The notes under the pieces: model-generated | What the model was told of the DNA's origin: nothing | The model's database searches: none | Seen by the model: the letters and a program-made list of their open reading frames with translations, nothing else | Part shown: positions 36,110 through 45,192 of the stretch, piece after piece | How the letters are laid out: every line of letters starts with the position of its first letter | Position numbering within the stretch: position 1 is the stretch's first letter | Assembly (NCBI RefSeq): GCF_900172275.1 | Contig: NZ_FWFT01000007.1 | Span: forward strand, 1-64,000 | DNA length: 64,000 nt | Origin: Pseudooctadecabacter jejudonensis | Lineage (GTDB): Bacteria; Pseudomonadota; Alphaproteobacteria; Rhodobacterales; Rhodobacteraceae | Direction of reading: 5' to 3' | Program-made: the position numbers and the translations under genes

Positions 36110-38962
36110 ATGTCTGATCCTATGACCACAAATCCGCTTGCGAGCAATCAATGGCACCTCGATCTACTCGGAGACATTGAGACCATCTGGGCCGACTACA
36201 CCGGTGAAGGCGTTGTTGTTGCCGTCTATGACGATGGTATGGACACCGATCATGAGGATCTGGTCGACAACTATGATGAAAGCCTTGAGTTGTCGTTCCC
36301 GGATGGCGATTTCAATGGGTCGGGCGATGGTCACGGCACGGCCGTCGGGGGGCTGATCGGTGCGGCAAACAATGACATTGGTGGTGTCGGCGTTGCCTAT
36401 GATGTCACGCTGGTGTCTGTCGATTTCCTCAACGATGCCGGGTCAAACTCGGCCTATTCAAGCGCCGTCAATGGCATGGCGAATTTCGATATTATCAACC
36501 AAAGCTACGGTTACACGCCCAACTTCAACCCCGCGCTGAGTTTCGCAGAAAGCGGAACGTTTGGTGCTTTCGATTATGACCTGTCCTATGAGGCGGCCTC
36601 GACGGGGCGCGATGGGCTGGGCACGATCATGGTTAAGGCTGTGGGGAACGATTCCAACAACCCCAACGCGCAGGCGGTCGGGATCTTTGGCAATGCGCAA
36701 GGCGATGCCACAAACAACTGGCATTTTGTCATCGGTGTCGGGGCATTGAACCCAGACGGTTCTGTGGCGAGCTATTCCAACTACGGCGCAAACCTGTTGG
36801 TCAGCGCGGGCGCTGGGTCCGTGACAACTGATCTGGCTGGCGGGGCTGGATATGACGCGTCAGATTATACCAATACCTTTGGCGGTACGTCTGCGGCGAC
36901 GCCGGTAACAGCCGGGGTCATTGCCCTGATGTTGGAGGCCAATCCTGATCTGACCTTGCCGGAAGTCCAGATGATTCTTGCGATTAGTGCATCCATGACC
37001 GGATCTGATTACGGTGATAGTGCTTCGGGGTTTGAAGCAGGGGAATGGCGTACCATTGGTGACGGCACATGGAACGGCGGCGGACTGACCTACAACGTAA
37101 GCTACGGCTATGGTGCTGTTGACGTGCACGCCGCTGTCCGGATGGCTGAGGTCTGGTCGTTGTTCAGCGATGGCCGAACCCTTGAGACGCAGTTGCGTGA
37201 AACGGTAAGCGACACAACCAACTATGTGATCAGCGACCTGTCGACGACGGATATTGTTCTGGATGTGACGGATGGTGTTGTGATCGACCACGTCTACGTC
37301 ACGATCGATATTCAGCACACCTATATTTCGGATCTGACGATCGAACTGATTGCCCCTGACGGGACTGCATTTGAACTGATGTCTGGTGATGGGGGCGGTG
37401 CAGAAATCGATTATGCCTGGACGTTCAGCGTCGCGGGCTTCCGCGGAATTGAGTCCGAGGGCACATGGACGGTGCGCATCATGGATGATGCCTTGGGCGA
37501 TACCGGTGTTGTGAACGACGTCGAGCTTGAGTTTATCGGGGCCCAGGAACGCGATAACGACGTTTGGCACTTTACCGATGATTTCCTTGAACTTGCGCAG
37601 GTTGATGCTGGCCGTCGCCTGATTGGCGGCGAGGCTTCGGAAAGCACCGAAGAGACGATCAATATGGTTGCCGTTACTGGCGATGTGATTGTTGACTTGG
37701 GCATTGATGGCGCCATTCGCGTTGACCGAGAATTCTGGGCGCGGCAGGAGACGGATGCGATCCACAACGTCCTGACAGGGGATGGTAATGATCGGATCAA
37801 CGGACGCGATTCCGACGAAGCGATTGTCTCTGGGCGTGGCAACGATTTGCTGTTCGGCGGTGGCGGGAACGATATCCTTCTTGGTGAGCAGGGCAATGAC
37901 GTCATTTTTGGTGATGAAAACGGGGGCTACGGCACGGAAGCGTCCGGCCAAGTGTATCGTATGTACAGCGCCATTTTTGATCGGACACCCGACACAGGGG
38001 GCCACCAAGTCTGGATGAACCGCCTGCTGACTGGTGAGTTGTCGATTGATGAGGTGGCTGCTGAGTTCATCCAAAGCCAGGAATTCATCAACACCTATGG
38101 GTCCACAACGAATAGTGATTTTGTCTTGTTGCTGTACCAAAACGTGTTGGGACGGGATCCTGATGAAAGGGGTTTCAATGGCTGGGTCAACAACCTGAAC
38201 AACGGCATGAGCCGGTCTGAAGTTGTACGTCGGTTTTCGGAATCTCAGGAACATATCAACAGCACGGCTGCGGGCCTTGAGACCTACGAAAACGATTCCG
38301 ATGCGTCGGTCTACACCGGACGTCTTTTCCGCCTGTACGAAGGTATCTTTGGACGCGCGCCTGATGAGGCTGGGTTCGAAGGCTGGATGAACAATTTTGC
38401 GAACGGTATGACCTTTGCGGAAGTTGCCGGCGCGTTCATGGCGTCGCCTGAATTCCAACTGCTGTATTCCGATACAACCGATGCGGATTTCGTTGAGCTG
38501 CTGTATCAGAACGTTCTTGGACGTGACCCCGATGAGGGCGGTGAGCGGGGGTGGTTGAACAACCTTGCCAATGGCATGCCCCGTGAGACCGTGGTTGAGT
38601 TCTTTATCGAGAGCCAGGAATTCATCAATACAACCACGGCTGACTTGATCGCGTTCATCACCGCTATGGGCGATGACGACGCCATCATTGCCGGGGCCGG
38701 GAATAACATCGTGGCGGGTGGCCGCGACGCCGACACCTTTATCTTCGATATAGAATCGCAGGGAACGACGACGATCCTCGACTTTGAATTGTGGGATACC
38801 ATTGTAGTTGATCTTGAGATCACAAATGATCTGGATAGCGCGCTGTCCCAGCAAGGCGACGATGTTGTCTTCTCGGCAAATGGGGTCGAGTTCATTTTGA
38901 TGGACACTGATCTTGATGACATTGGTGAAGATCAGATCATCTCTGGCGTTATCGACCTCTGA
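36110..38962 (+). CDS. Secreted subtilisin-like protease with P-domain, RTX and DUF4214 modules
   Basis: About 950 residues. Residues 15-340 form an S8 domain with Asp41 (VVVAVYDDGMDTDHEDL), His75 (GDGHGTAVGG) and Ser261 (GGTSAATPVTAGV). Residues about 370-480 match the proprotein-convertase P-domain (HTYISDLTIELIAPDGT, GTWTVRIMDDALGDTG). RTX nonapeptides follow (GGGGNDILLGEQGNDVIFG), then four DUF4214 half-modules and a C-terminal tail like that of the preceding RTX protein. No pro-peptide or Sec signal is seen, fitting type I export. ATG 36110 follows GAGGG; an in-frame start at 36002 has no site. A hairpin follows the stop. Confidence 0.9.
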   Translation: MSDPMTTNPLASNQWHLDLLGDIETIWADYTGEGVVVAVYDDGMDTDHEDLVDNYDESLELSFPDGDFNGSGDGHGTAVGGLIGAANNDIGGVGVAYDVTLVSVDFLNDAGSNSAYSSAVNGMANFDIINQSYGYTPNFNPALSFAESGTFGAFDYDLSYEAASTGRDGLGTIMVKAVGNDSNNPNAQAVGIFGNAQGDATNNWHFVIGVGALNPDGSVASYSNYGANLLVSAGAGSVTTDLAGGAGYDASDYTNTFGGTSAATPVTAGVIALMLEANPDLTLPEVQMILAISASMTGSDYGDSASGFEAGEWRTIGDGTWNGGGLTYNVSYGYGAVDVHAAVRMAEVWSLFSDGRTLETQLRETVSDTTNYVISDLSTTDIVLDVTDGVVIDHVYVTIDIQHTYISDLTIELIAPDGTAFELMSGDGGGAEIDYAWTFSVAGFRGIESEGTWTVRIMDDALGDTGVVNDVELEFIGAQERDNDVWHFTDDFLELAQVDAGRRLIGGEASESTEETINMVAVTGDVIVDLGIDGAIRVDREFWARQETDAIHNVLTGDGNDRINGRDSDEAIVSGRGNDLLFGGGGNDILLGEQGNDVIFGDENGGYGTEASGQVYRMYSAIFDRTPDTGGHQVWMNRLLTGELSIDEVAAEFIQSQEFINTYGSTTNSDFVLLLYQNVLGRDPDERGFNGWVNNLNNGMSRSEVVRRFSESQEHINSTAAGLETYENDSDASVYTGRLFRLYEGIFGRAPDEAGFEGWMNNFANGMTFAEVAGAFMASPEFQLLYSDTTDADFVELLYQNVLGRDPDEGGERGWLNNLANGMPRETVVEFFIESQEFINTTTADLIAFITAMGDDDAIIAGAGNNIVAGGRDADTFIFDIESQGTTTILDFELWDTIVVDLEITNDLDSALSQQGDDVVFSANGVEFILMDTDLDDIGEDQIISGVIDL

Positions 38963-38975
38963 GCGTGATGTATCG

Positions 38976-38997
38976 GCGCCGCCCCTTGGGACGGCGC
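38976..38997 (+). terminator. Hairpin after the subtilisin-like protease gene
   Basis: GCGCCG at 38976-38981 pairs with CGGCGC at 38992-38997 with one inner mismatch and further C-G pairs; GTGTTT follows. A weak terminator before rmlC. Confidence 0.5.
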
Positions 38998-39074
38998 GTG
39001 TTTCTGGTGGTTTTACATGATCGTCTGGCGTTTGAGAGACGCCGCCCTGACTGTCTAAAGACGAAGGATGAGAT

Positions 39075-39641
39075 GTGGCAAATCTCAGCGTGGAGACGAC
39101 AAAGCTGGACGGTGTGCGTTTGATCCAGCCCCACCGCTTCGGTGACAGCCGCGGGTTTTTCAGTGAAGTCTTTAACCTGGCCACATTTCACGGGGCCGGG
39201 TTTGACGATGTTTTTGTTCAGGACAACCAGTCGTTGTCAGCGCACGCTGGCACCCTGCGCGGGCTGCATTTTCAGGCCCCGCCGCGCGATCAATCCAAAT
39301 TGGTCCGATGCGGGCGCGGGTCACTTTGGGATGTTGTCGTTGATTTTCGTCTAGGCAGTGAGACGTTTGGTCAGTGGTTTGGTGCTGAACTGTCAGCGGC
39401 CAATGGAAAGCAAATGTATGTTCCGTCGGGCTTTTTGCACGGGTTCGTGACGTTGGAGCCGCAGACAGAGGTTTTGTACAAATGCTCGGATTATTACGTT
39501 CCCGACATGGAGGGGACGGTGGCATGGGACAGTTTAGACATCGATTGGCCTTTGGGTGGGCGCACCCCCATTTTGTCCGATAAGGACGCCGCCGCGCCGT
39601 CGTTTGAGGATGTGGCGAGCCCGTTTGGGGCGCTGTCATGA
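39075..39641 (+). CDS. rmlC: dTDP-4-dehydrorhamnose 3,5-epimerase RmlC
   Basis: A 188-residue cupin-fold epimerase of standard length. Family signatures are [16 protein letters not shown] at the start, [21 protein letters not shown] with the catalytic His region, [14 protein letters not shown] and [13 protein letters not shown]. It inverts C3 and C5 of the dTDP-4-keto-6-deoxyglucose made by RmlB. GTG 39075 is the start: AAGGA is six bases upstream, while the ATG two bases earlier is out of frame. It overlaps rmlB by four bases. Confidence 0.96.
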   Translation: MANLSVETTKLDGVRLIQPHRFGDSRGFFSEVFNLATFHGAGFDDVFVQDNQSLSAHAGTLRGLHFQAPPRDQSKLVRCGRGSLWDVVVDFRLGSETFGQWFGAELSAANGKQMYVPSGFLHGFVTLEPQTEVLYKCSDYYVPDMEGTVAWDSLDIDWPLGGRTPILSDKDAAAPSFEDVASPFGALS

Positions 39642-40651
39642 AGCTGTTGGTGACAGGGGGCGCGGGCTTTATCGGGTCTGCGGTTGTACGAAAGGCGATC
39701 ACGCGAGGTCATGAGATCGTCAACGTGGATTGTCTGACCTACGCGGGCTGCATCGAGAACGTGGCGAGTGTTCAAAGCCACCCGTCTTATGTGTTTGAAA
39801 AAGTGGATATTCGGGATGCGGCGGCCTTGGGCGCCGTGTTTGATCATCATCATCCTGACGCGGTTTTGCATCTGGCGGCTGAATCCCATGTGGATCGATC
39901 TATCGACGGCCCGGAGACGTTTCTGACCACCAACGTCATGGGGACATTCAATGTGCTTCAGGCAGCGCGCCATCAGGGCTGCAGAGTGGTGCATGTGTCT
40001 ACAGACGAGGTGTTCGGATCTTTGGGGCCGACGGGGGCGTTTACCGAAACCACGGCCTATGATCCGCGCAGCCCCTATTCGGCGTCCAAGGCGGCGTCGG
40101 ATCATTTGGCCCGCGCATGGCACACGACCTATGATCTGCCGGTTATTGTCACGAATTGTTCGAACAATTACGGGCCCTATCAGTTCCCTGAAAAGCTGAT
40201 TCCAACGGTCATTCTGAATGCGTTGGCGGGGCAGCCGATCCCTGTGTATGGGGCCGGTGCGAATGTCCGGGACTGGCTGTTTGTTGAGGATCACGCAGAT
40301 GCTTTGCTGTGTGTGTTGGACACAGGCGAGATTGGGCAAAGCTACGCGATTGGTGGAGAGGCCGAGGTGGCCAATATTGATCTCGTACGGATGCTGTGCG
40401 GGCTTCTGGATGAAGCAAAGCCGGGGTCTGTTCCCTATGCGGATTTGATCACCTTTGTGGAAGACCGGCCTGGCCATGATCAGCGATATGCCATTGATCC
40501 AAGCCACATACGCGACACTTTGGGATGGCGTCCAACCATGACGCTTGCAGAGGGATTGCGTCAGACTGTGGCTTGGTATCTGGAGAACCAGGATTGGTGG
40601 GATGCGGTGCTGAGCCGTGACGGTGTGGGCAGACGGTTGGGCCGCGGCTAA
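39638..40651 (+). CDS. rmlB: dTDP-glucose 4,6-dehydratase RmlB
   Basis: A 337-residue extended SDR enzyme that converts dTDP-glucose to dTDP-4-keto-6-deoxyglucose. It has the NAD loop [39 protein letters not shown] with the family-specific tail, [12 protein letters not shown] and the [11 protein letters not shown] catalytic Tyr/Lys. The start overlaps the rmlC stop (ATGA), giving an rmlCB unit complementary to rmlDA at 17.6-19.4 kb. Together they form a complete dTDP-L-rhamnose pathway. Confidence 0.97.
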   Translation: MKLLVTGGAGFIGSAVVRKAITRGHEIVNVDCLTYAGCIENVASVQSHPSYVFEKVDIRDAAALGAVFDHHHPDAVLHLAAESHVDRSIDGPETFLTTNVMGTFNVLQAARHQGCRVVHVSTDEVFGSLGPTGAFTETTAYDPRSPYSASKAASDHLARAWHTTYDLPVIVTNCSNNYGPYQFPEKLIPTVILNALAGQPIPVYGAGANVRDWLFVEDHADALLCVLDTGEIGQSYAIGGEAEVANIDLVRMLCGLLDEAKPGSVPYADLITFVEDRPGHDQRYAIDPSHIRDTLGWRPTMTLAEGLRQTVAWYLENQDWWDAVLSRDGVGRRLGRG

Positions 40652-40754
40652 GGGGCCGGAATTGGGTGGTGTTGCCTGGGGAGCGCACTGCCGTTTTCGG
40701 GTTTGTTAAGTGGGCTTTTCTACCTTCCTTCGGACATTGTCAGGAGGTTGCCCC

Positions 40755-41828
40755 ATGTCCGAAACATCGCCCATTCTGGGCTTGCCCTATATCCAGCCCG
40801 CCCAAGCACAAAAGCATGTCACCCATAACGAAGCCCTTGCCGTGCTTGAGGCCGCTGTTCAGCTGACTGTTGTCGCCCATGACGCAGTGACGCCGCCCGC
40901 TGCCCCTGCGGAGGGGGATCGCTATATTGTACCCGCGGGCGCAGAGGCGGCTTGGGGTGGTGCGCAAGGTGACATTGCCGTTTGGGATGGGGTCGGATGG
41001 AACATCATTTCCCCCAAGGCGGGCTGGCAGGCCTACAGTCAAGCCCTGCAATCGGCCTTGCGGTTCGATGGGACCGATTGGCAGGCCGATGGCGGAGGAT
41101 CTTCGACGCAGCAGACGTTGGGGATCAATACGACTGCGGACACGACCAATCGGCTGAGCGTTGCAGCGGATGCGACGTTGCTGAACCACGAGGGCGCGGG
41201 CCATCAGGTCAAAGTGAATAAGGCGGCTACACCAGATACGGCGAGCCTGTTGTTTCAGACGGGCTTTTCGGGCCGTGCTGAAATGGGCACCGCAGGTAAC
41301 GATGCCTTTGCGATCAAGGTCTCAGACGACGGTGCATCCTGGACGACAGCACTGTCGTTTGATCCGGCCACAGGCGTGGCCGATGGCGCGGCCATTCAGG
41401 CAACGCCAAATGACACCGGCACTGGTAAATTGGCACGTGCGGATTACGCCTATGGGCCAGGCAATGCCCTTGGTCCGGTGGGGATGGCAGGTGGCCTTCC
41501 GACCGGTGGCTTGATTGAGCGTGGCACGAATACGAACGGTGATTTCGTGCGCTTTGCGGATGGCACGCAAATCTGCTGGAGCCCCAATTTCGCGGTCAAT
41601 GTGACTGTGCCAGCCGGCGCGATTTTTCAATCTCCGCCTGTGACTTGGACATATCCGGCGAGCTTCGTCGCCGCGCCCAGCATGACCCAAGGCGGGCAAA
41701 ATCATGCGACGGTGTATTGGACAGTTGTCGGAACCGTTTCCATGTCGAGCGGGACCGCAAGTGCCATGTCTTTTCAGTCAATCAGTTCGCGGACGGTCAA
41801 GCTGATGGCCTTTGGCCGCTGGATCTAG
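40755..41828 (+). CDS. DUF2793-containing protein
   Basis: A 357-residue protein. The N-terminal about 110 residues match DUF2793 (TSPILGLPYIQPAQAQKHVTHNEALAVLEAAVQ, GDRYIVPAGA, WDGVGWNIISPKAGW), a domain common in alphaproteobacterial phage-tail and gene-transfer-agent regions and next to surface-glycan genes. The C-terminal half is Gly/Thr-rich with beta character (QICWSPNFAVNVTVPAG and TWTYPASFVAAP), like phage-tail or adhesin tips. The function is not known. AGGAGG seven bases before ATG 40755 marks a strong start. A 103-residue companion follows nine bases later. Confidence 0.78.
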   Translation: MSETSPILGLPYIQPAQAQKHVTHNEALAVLEAAVQLTVVAHDAVTPPAAPAEGDRYIVPAGAEAAWGGAQGDIAVWDGVGWNIISPKAGWQAYSQALQSALRFDGTDWQADGGGSSTQQTLGINTTADTTNRLSVAADATLLNHEGAGHQVKVNKAATPDTASLLFQTGFSGRAEMGTAGNDAFAIKVSDDGASWTTALSFDPATGVADGAAIQATPNDTGTGKLARADYAYGPGNALGPVGMAGGLPTGGLIERGTNTNGDFVRFADGTQICWSPNFAVNVTVPAGAIFQSPPVTWTYPASFVAAPSMTQGGQNHATVYWTVVGTVSMSSGTASAMSFQSISSRTVKLMAFGRWI

Positions 41829-41837
41829 GAGGAAAAA

Positions 41838-42149
41838 ATGACACACACTGTGACCCTGAATTTGACCCCCGTTCGTATGGACACCGATTTGAACATTGAA
41901 CGGCAGGGCGATGTCCTGATCGTAAATTCCAGCGCGATTGATCTTTCACAGATTGATGCCTTTGACCCTATGGATCCGCCGCCAGATGTCCATGAGATGA
42001 TCGTGGGCCCAATCCTGCCGACCAACGACGGGTATGAAATGACGGTCTTGTTGCCCTACGGCGCAGACCGGACGGCCACACCCCCATCCGCGCGCCGTGT
42101 GGCGCTGGCGGATGGGGAGGCCTTGACCATCAATCCCGCGGGCCTTTGA
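41838..42149 (+). CDS. Small unknown protein next to DUF2793
   Basis: A 103-residue protein not recognised as any family. It is beta-rich, with LNLTPVRMDTDLNIERQGDVLIVNSSAIDLSQI near the start and PDVHEMIVGPILPTNDGYEMTVLLPYG later. AGGAGG lies six bases before ATG 41838. It is nine bases after the DUF2793 gene, so they are probably co-expressed and may act together, for example as a surface or tail-tip pair (inference). It is immediately convergent with manC, with no base between the two stop codons. Confidence 0.75.
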   Translation: MTHTVTLNLTPVRMDTDLNIERQGDVLIVNSSAIDLSQIDAFDPMDPPPDVHEMIVGPILPTNDGYEMTVLLPYGADRTATPPSARRVALADGEALTINPAGL

Positions 42150-43562
42150 TCACGACCGGGCGTAGACGTCTTCGTAACGAATGATGTCGTCTTCGCCCAG
42201 ATAGCTGCCGGTCTGGACCTCAATCAGGACCATCGGCAGCTTGCCGGGGTTTTCCATGCGGTGGACCGCGCCGAGGGGGATGTAAACGGACTGATTTTCA
42301 GTCACCAGCTTGACCTCTTCATCTACGGTGACGCGGGCCGTGCCCTGAACGACAATCCAGTGTTCTGAACGATGCACATGGCTTTGCAAGGACAGGGCTG
42401 CGCCCGGGTTGACGTGGATGCGTTTGACCTGAAAGCGATCAGCCAGCACGAGGGTTTCAAACCACCCCCAAGGACGATGATCCACGGGCAGCTGATCGGC
42501 CTGCTTTGCGCCGCGTTCACGCAGGACTTTGACCGCCTTTTTGACGTTCTGGGAGTCGGACATATCCGCCACCATGACGGCGTCGTGCATGGCGACTGCG
42601 ACGGTGTCCTTGAGGCCAATGCCGACCAGTTCGATCCCATCACTTTCGGATCGCAAGAGCGAATTTTCGCAATCGAAGGCCGTCGTGTTGGTGGACAGAG
42701 CGTTGCCCGCGTCGTCCTTGTCTGTTTCCAGCCAGACAGCTTCCCAGCCGCCCAAATCTGTCCAATGGCTGTCAAAGCGAACGGCGGAGAGATTTGTGGC
42801 CGCTTCCATCACCGCGTAGTCGATGGATTCTTCGCGAACACGCGCCCAGTGGTCCGGGTCAATGCGGATGAAGTCGAGGTCTTGTTTGGCATTCTCAAAT
42901 GAGGCTTGCACGTCCTTGAGGATGTCTGCCGCGTGCTCTTTGAAGGCGTCCAACAAAACGGAGGCCTTGGCCAGAAACACGCCTGCGTTCCACAAATAGC
43001 GGCCGTCTTGCAAAAGCTCTTCGGCGCGGGCCTTGTCCGGCTTTTCCAGGAAACGGTGAAGTTTGAACACACGGTCCGCCGTTTCGTCCCCTGTTTCGAG
43101 CCAGCCGTAGCCGGTTTCCGCGCGGGTGGGGACAATCCCGAAGGTGACGATATCGCCAGCACGTGCTGCAGCTTGCCCATCGGTTACGGCATCGCGGAAG
43201 ATGTCGGGGTGGGCCACCGCGTGATCGGACGGGACCAGCAACAGCAGTGCATCAGGGTCTTGTTTGGCCACAAACAAGGCCGCGGCTGCGGCCGCAGCGG
43301 CTGTATTGCGCCCATCCGGTTCAATCATAATACCCGACGGCGTGATGCCGATATCGTCCAGCTGTTCGCTGACGATAAAGCGGAAAGGGTCGCCCGTGAC
43401 CACCAACGGATCTGCAAAGCCCTCCCCGACAAAGCGTCGCGCGGACGCCTGGAACAGGCTTTCCTCGCCCACGACATCGGTGAATTGTTTCGGATAACTT
43501 TTGCGGGACAGGGGCCAAAGGCGTGTACCGGATCCGCCGCAGAGAAGAACAGGATATATCAT
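42150..43562 (-). CDS. manC: Mannose-1-phosphate guanylyltransferase/mannose-6-phosphate isomerase
   Basis: A 470-residue type II bifunctional enzyme. The GDP-mannose pyrophosphorylase half starts with VLLCGGSGTRLWPLSRKSYPKQF, then LLLVPSDHAV and FLEKPDKA. The C-terminal cupin is the phosphomannose isomerase (RPWGWFETL, LSLQSHVHRSEHWIVVQGTARVTVD, YIPLGAVHRMENPGK). It can turn fructose-6-phosphate into mannose-6-phosphate and mannose-1-phosphate into GDP-mannose. With the phosphomannomutase at 29.6-30.9 kb it supplies Gmd. ATG 43562 follows GGAAG. Confidence 0.95.
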   Translation of the reverse strand: MIYPVLLCGGSGTRLWPLSRKSYPKQFTDVVGEESLFQASARRFVGEGFADPLVVTGDPFRFIVSEQLDDIGITPSGIMIEPDGRNTAAAAAAAALFVAKQDPDALLLLVPSDHAVAHPDIFRDAVTDGQAAARAGDIVTFGIVPTRAETGYGWLETGDETADRVFKLHRFLEKPDKARAEELLQDGRYLWNAGVFLAKASVLLDAFKEHAADILKDVQASFENAKQDLDFIRIDPDHWARVREESIDYAVMEAATNLSAVRFDSHWTDLGGWEAVWLETDKDDAGNALSTNTTAFDCENSLLRSESDGIELVGIGLKDTVAVAMHDAVMVADMSDSQNVKKAVKVLRERGAKQADQLPVDHRPWGWFETLVLADRFQVKRIHVNPGAALSLQSHVHRSEHWIVVQGTARVTVDEEVKLVTENQSVYIPLGAVHRMENPGKLPMVLIEVQTGSYLGEDDIIRYEDVYARS

Positions 43563-43671
43563 GTGTGACTTCCAAAATTGGGATTTAGCATTTTGTTCCT
43601 CGTGCTGGGGGACGGGTCAAAGGGTGGCGTACTTACATAAAGCCGATATTGCGACGGGATTGAAGGATTGA

Positions 43672-45192
43672 TCACAGTCCAAGCCATGATTGTGCGATGG
43701 TATAAAGCCGTTGATCCCAGGTTGTATATTTCTTCAGGGCTGATGTCTCTGCCGAGGTGAAGGCCGCCAAGGCCTCGGCCAACGCAGCGCGATCGATGGG
43801 GTCGTCTGCGCGTAATTGCGGCGTTGGCGAGATCAAACCCAGATCCGACAGCCGGGCCGCGAAGGCGCCGAAATGATCGGTCAGACCAAACACCATATCG
43901 TCGGCCAGAAGATGTTTGACGGCGCGGCGGAACACCGGCTGGGTCAGGGTATTGGTGTTCATCATTCCGGCGATGCGCCGGGTTTGGCCATTGTCGACCT
44001 CAGCCAACAGACTTGGATTTTCATGGACCTTTTGCACGAACGCACCAAAGGTTTCGGCGTGGGCCGTGGCCCATCCATGGGCGGGATGCTGTTGGTGGGT
44101 CAAAAGAAACTGGTGGAACGCAAATAGGCGGTCTTCGGGTTTGCGCAGAACGCACATATAAATGCAGGGGTGCGGCACCATATCGTGCAGGCCGTAAACG
44201 CTATGGCCCGCGATGACACGGACGTTTGCGCGCGCGTCGGCTGTCATATCGCGCAGTTTTTTGTTGGGGATACCGCCCGTGGCGGTCACGGTTTGCGATG
44301 CAGTCTGGCCTTGGACAAGTTTGGCGTTCAGATGGGTGGACCCGGATTTCGGAATATGCAGATGGATCAGGACATGTGGCCCACGCGGTTTGTCCTGACG
44401 GGAAGATGTGATCGCGGGTGTGGTCCCGTCGCCAAATCGGCTTTTGTATTCTTCGCTTTGTCTGAGGTGATCCATCAACATCTCGCGGGAGGCAAATTGC
44501 TGCAGGTGGATGATGTTTTTGTCTAAGGGGGGATGCCCCAGAACCGTATCATAGCATTCCAGCACATCGGACCGGCGCAGTGTCATGCGGGAAATAGCAT
44601 TGAACAGATTTTTGTCATAGTGACGAAATGCGTGATGTTGGGCGTCCCTGTCGTGATCGTGCAATCCGGACGCATTTTTGACGTCATCCCCCATAATGTC
44701 GGACACGGTCTGTTCGATCATCGTTTGATCGGGGGTGTGGTCGGGCGCCAAATGGCGGACGGCAAGGGACAGGGACAGGGCAGGGGCATCCCTCAGGTCA
44801 TGCAGATACAGGTGCAAGACATGATCCATGCGGGCAAAGTCTGAGGTCATCCAATCACGTTTGAACGCGAGGTAGCCGTCAAACGCCACTGACGCGGTGT
44901 CGCGGAATGCCTCAGGCATATCAGGTGTCCCGGAGGCCACCGCGTGTTGGAACAGGGTCAAAACGGATGTGACGTAGTCGCAGGACTGCACGATATATCG
45001 CGCGTCTTTTGTGCGGCGGGCTGTTTGGGTCAGGGCGTTCGTGGCCTCGAACGACACGACGCTGTCCGGCCCAGAGAGGAGTTTGGCGTAACGGTTCAGC
45101 AGCGCAACCAGCAGGTCCTGACCACTATCGGGCCAAGCCACCCCGATGCAGGGGTGAAACGTGACGATGCCAGACTCCCGTGATTTGGCCAT
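43672..45192 (-). CDS. Sulfotransferase-like protein 3 with DUF4214-like middle
   Basis: A 506-residue protein. Residues 1-190 are not recognised. Residues about 195-250 resemble a DUF4214 half-module (LECYDTVLGHPPLDKNIIHLQQFASREMLMDHLRQSEEYKSRFG). From about 275 the sulfotransferase domain starts (IHLHIPKSGSTHLNAKL, then VLRKPEDRLFAFHQFLLT). The acceptor is unknown, presumably a glycan of this locus. Its ATG follows the stop of the upstream glycosyltransferase directly (TAA then ATG), so they are translated as a unit. Combining a DUF4214-like piece with a cytoplasmic sulfotransferase is uncommon. Confidence 0.75.
   Translation of the reverse strand: MAKSRESGIVTFHPCIGVAWPDSGQDLLVALLNRYAKLLSGPDSVVSFEATNALTQTARRTKDARYIVQSCDYVTSVLTLFQHAVASGTPDMPEAFRDTASVAFDGYLAFKRDWMTSDFARMDHVLHLYLHDLRDAPALSLSLAVRHLAPDHTPDQTMIEQTVSDIMGDDVKNASGLHDHDRDAQHHAFRHYDKNLFNAISRMTLRRSDVLECYDTVLGHPPLDKNIIHLQQFASREMLMDHLRQSEEYKSRFGDGTTPAITSSRQDKPRGPHVLIHLHIPKSGSTHLNAKLVQGQTASQTVTATGGIPNKKLRDMTADARANVRVIAGHSVYGLHDMVPHPCIYMCVLRKPEDRLFAFHQFLLTHQQHPAHGWATAHAETFGAFVQKVHENPSLLAEVDNGQTRRIAGMMNTNTLTQPVFRRAVKHLLADDMVFGLTDHFGAFAARLSDLGLISPTPQLRADDPIDRAALAEALAAFTSAETSALKKYTTWDQRLYTIAQSWLGL

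Noticed and set aside
36860-39184. Very long open minus-strand frame (774 codons) opposite the subtilisin-like protease
   Set aside because: It is in the shadow of a well-supported plus-strand gene; repeats and codon bias of RTX/DUF4214 coding DNA leave the antisense frame open. No family motif is seen in it.
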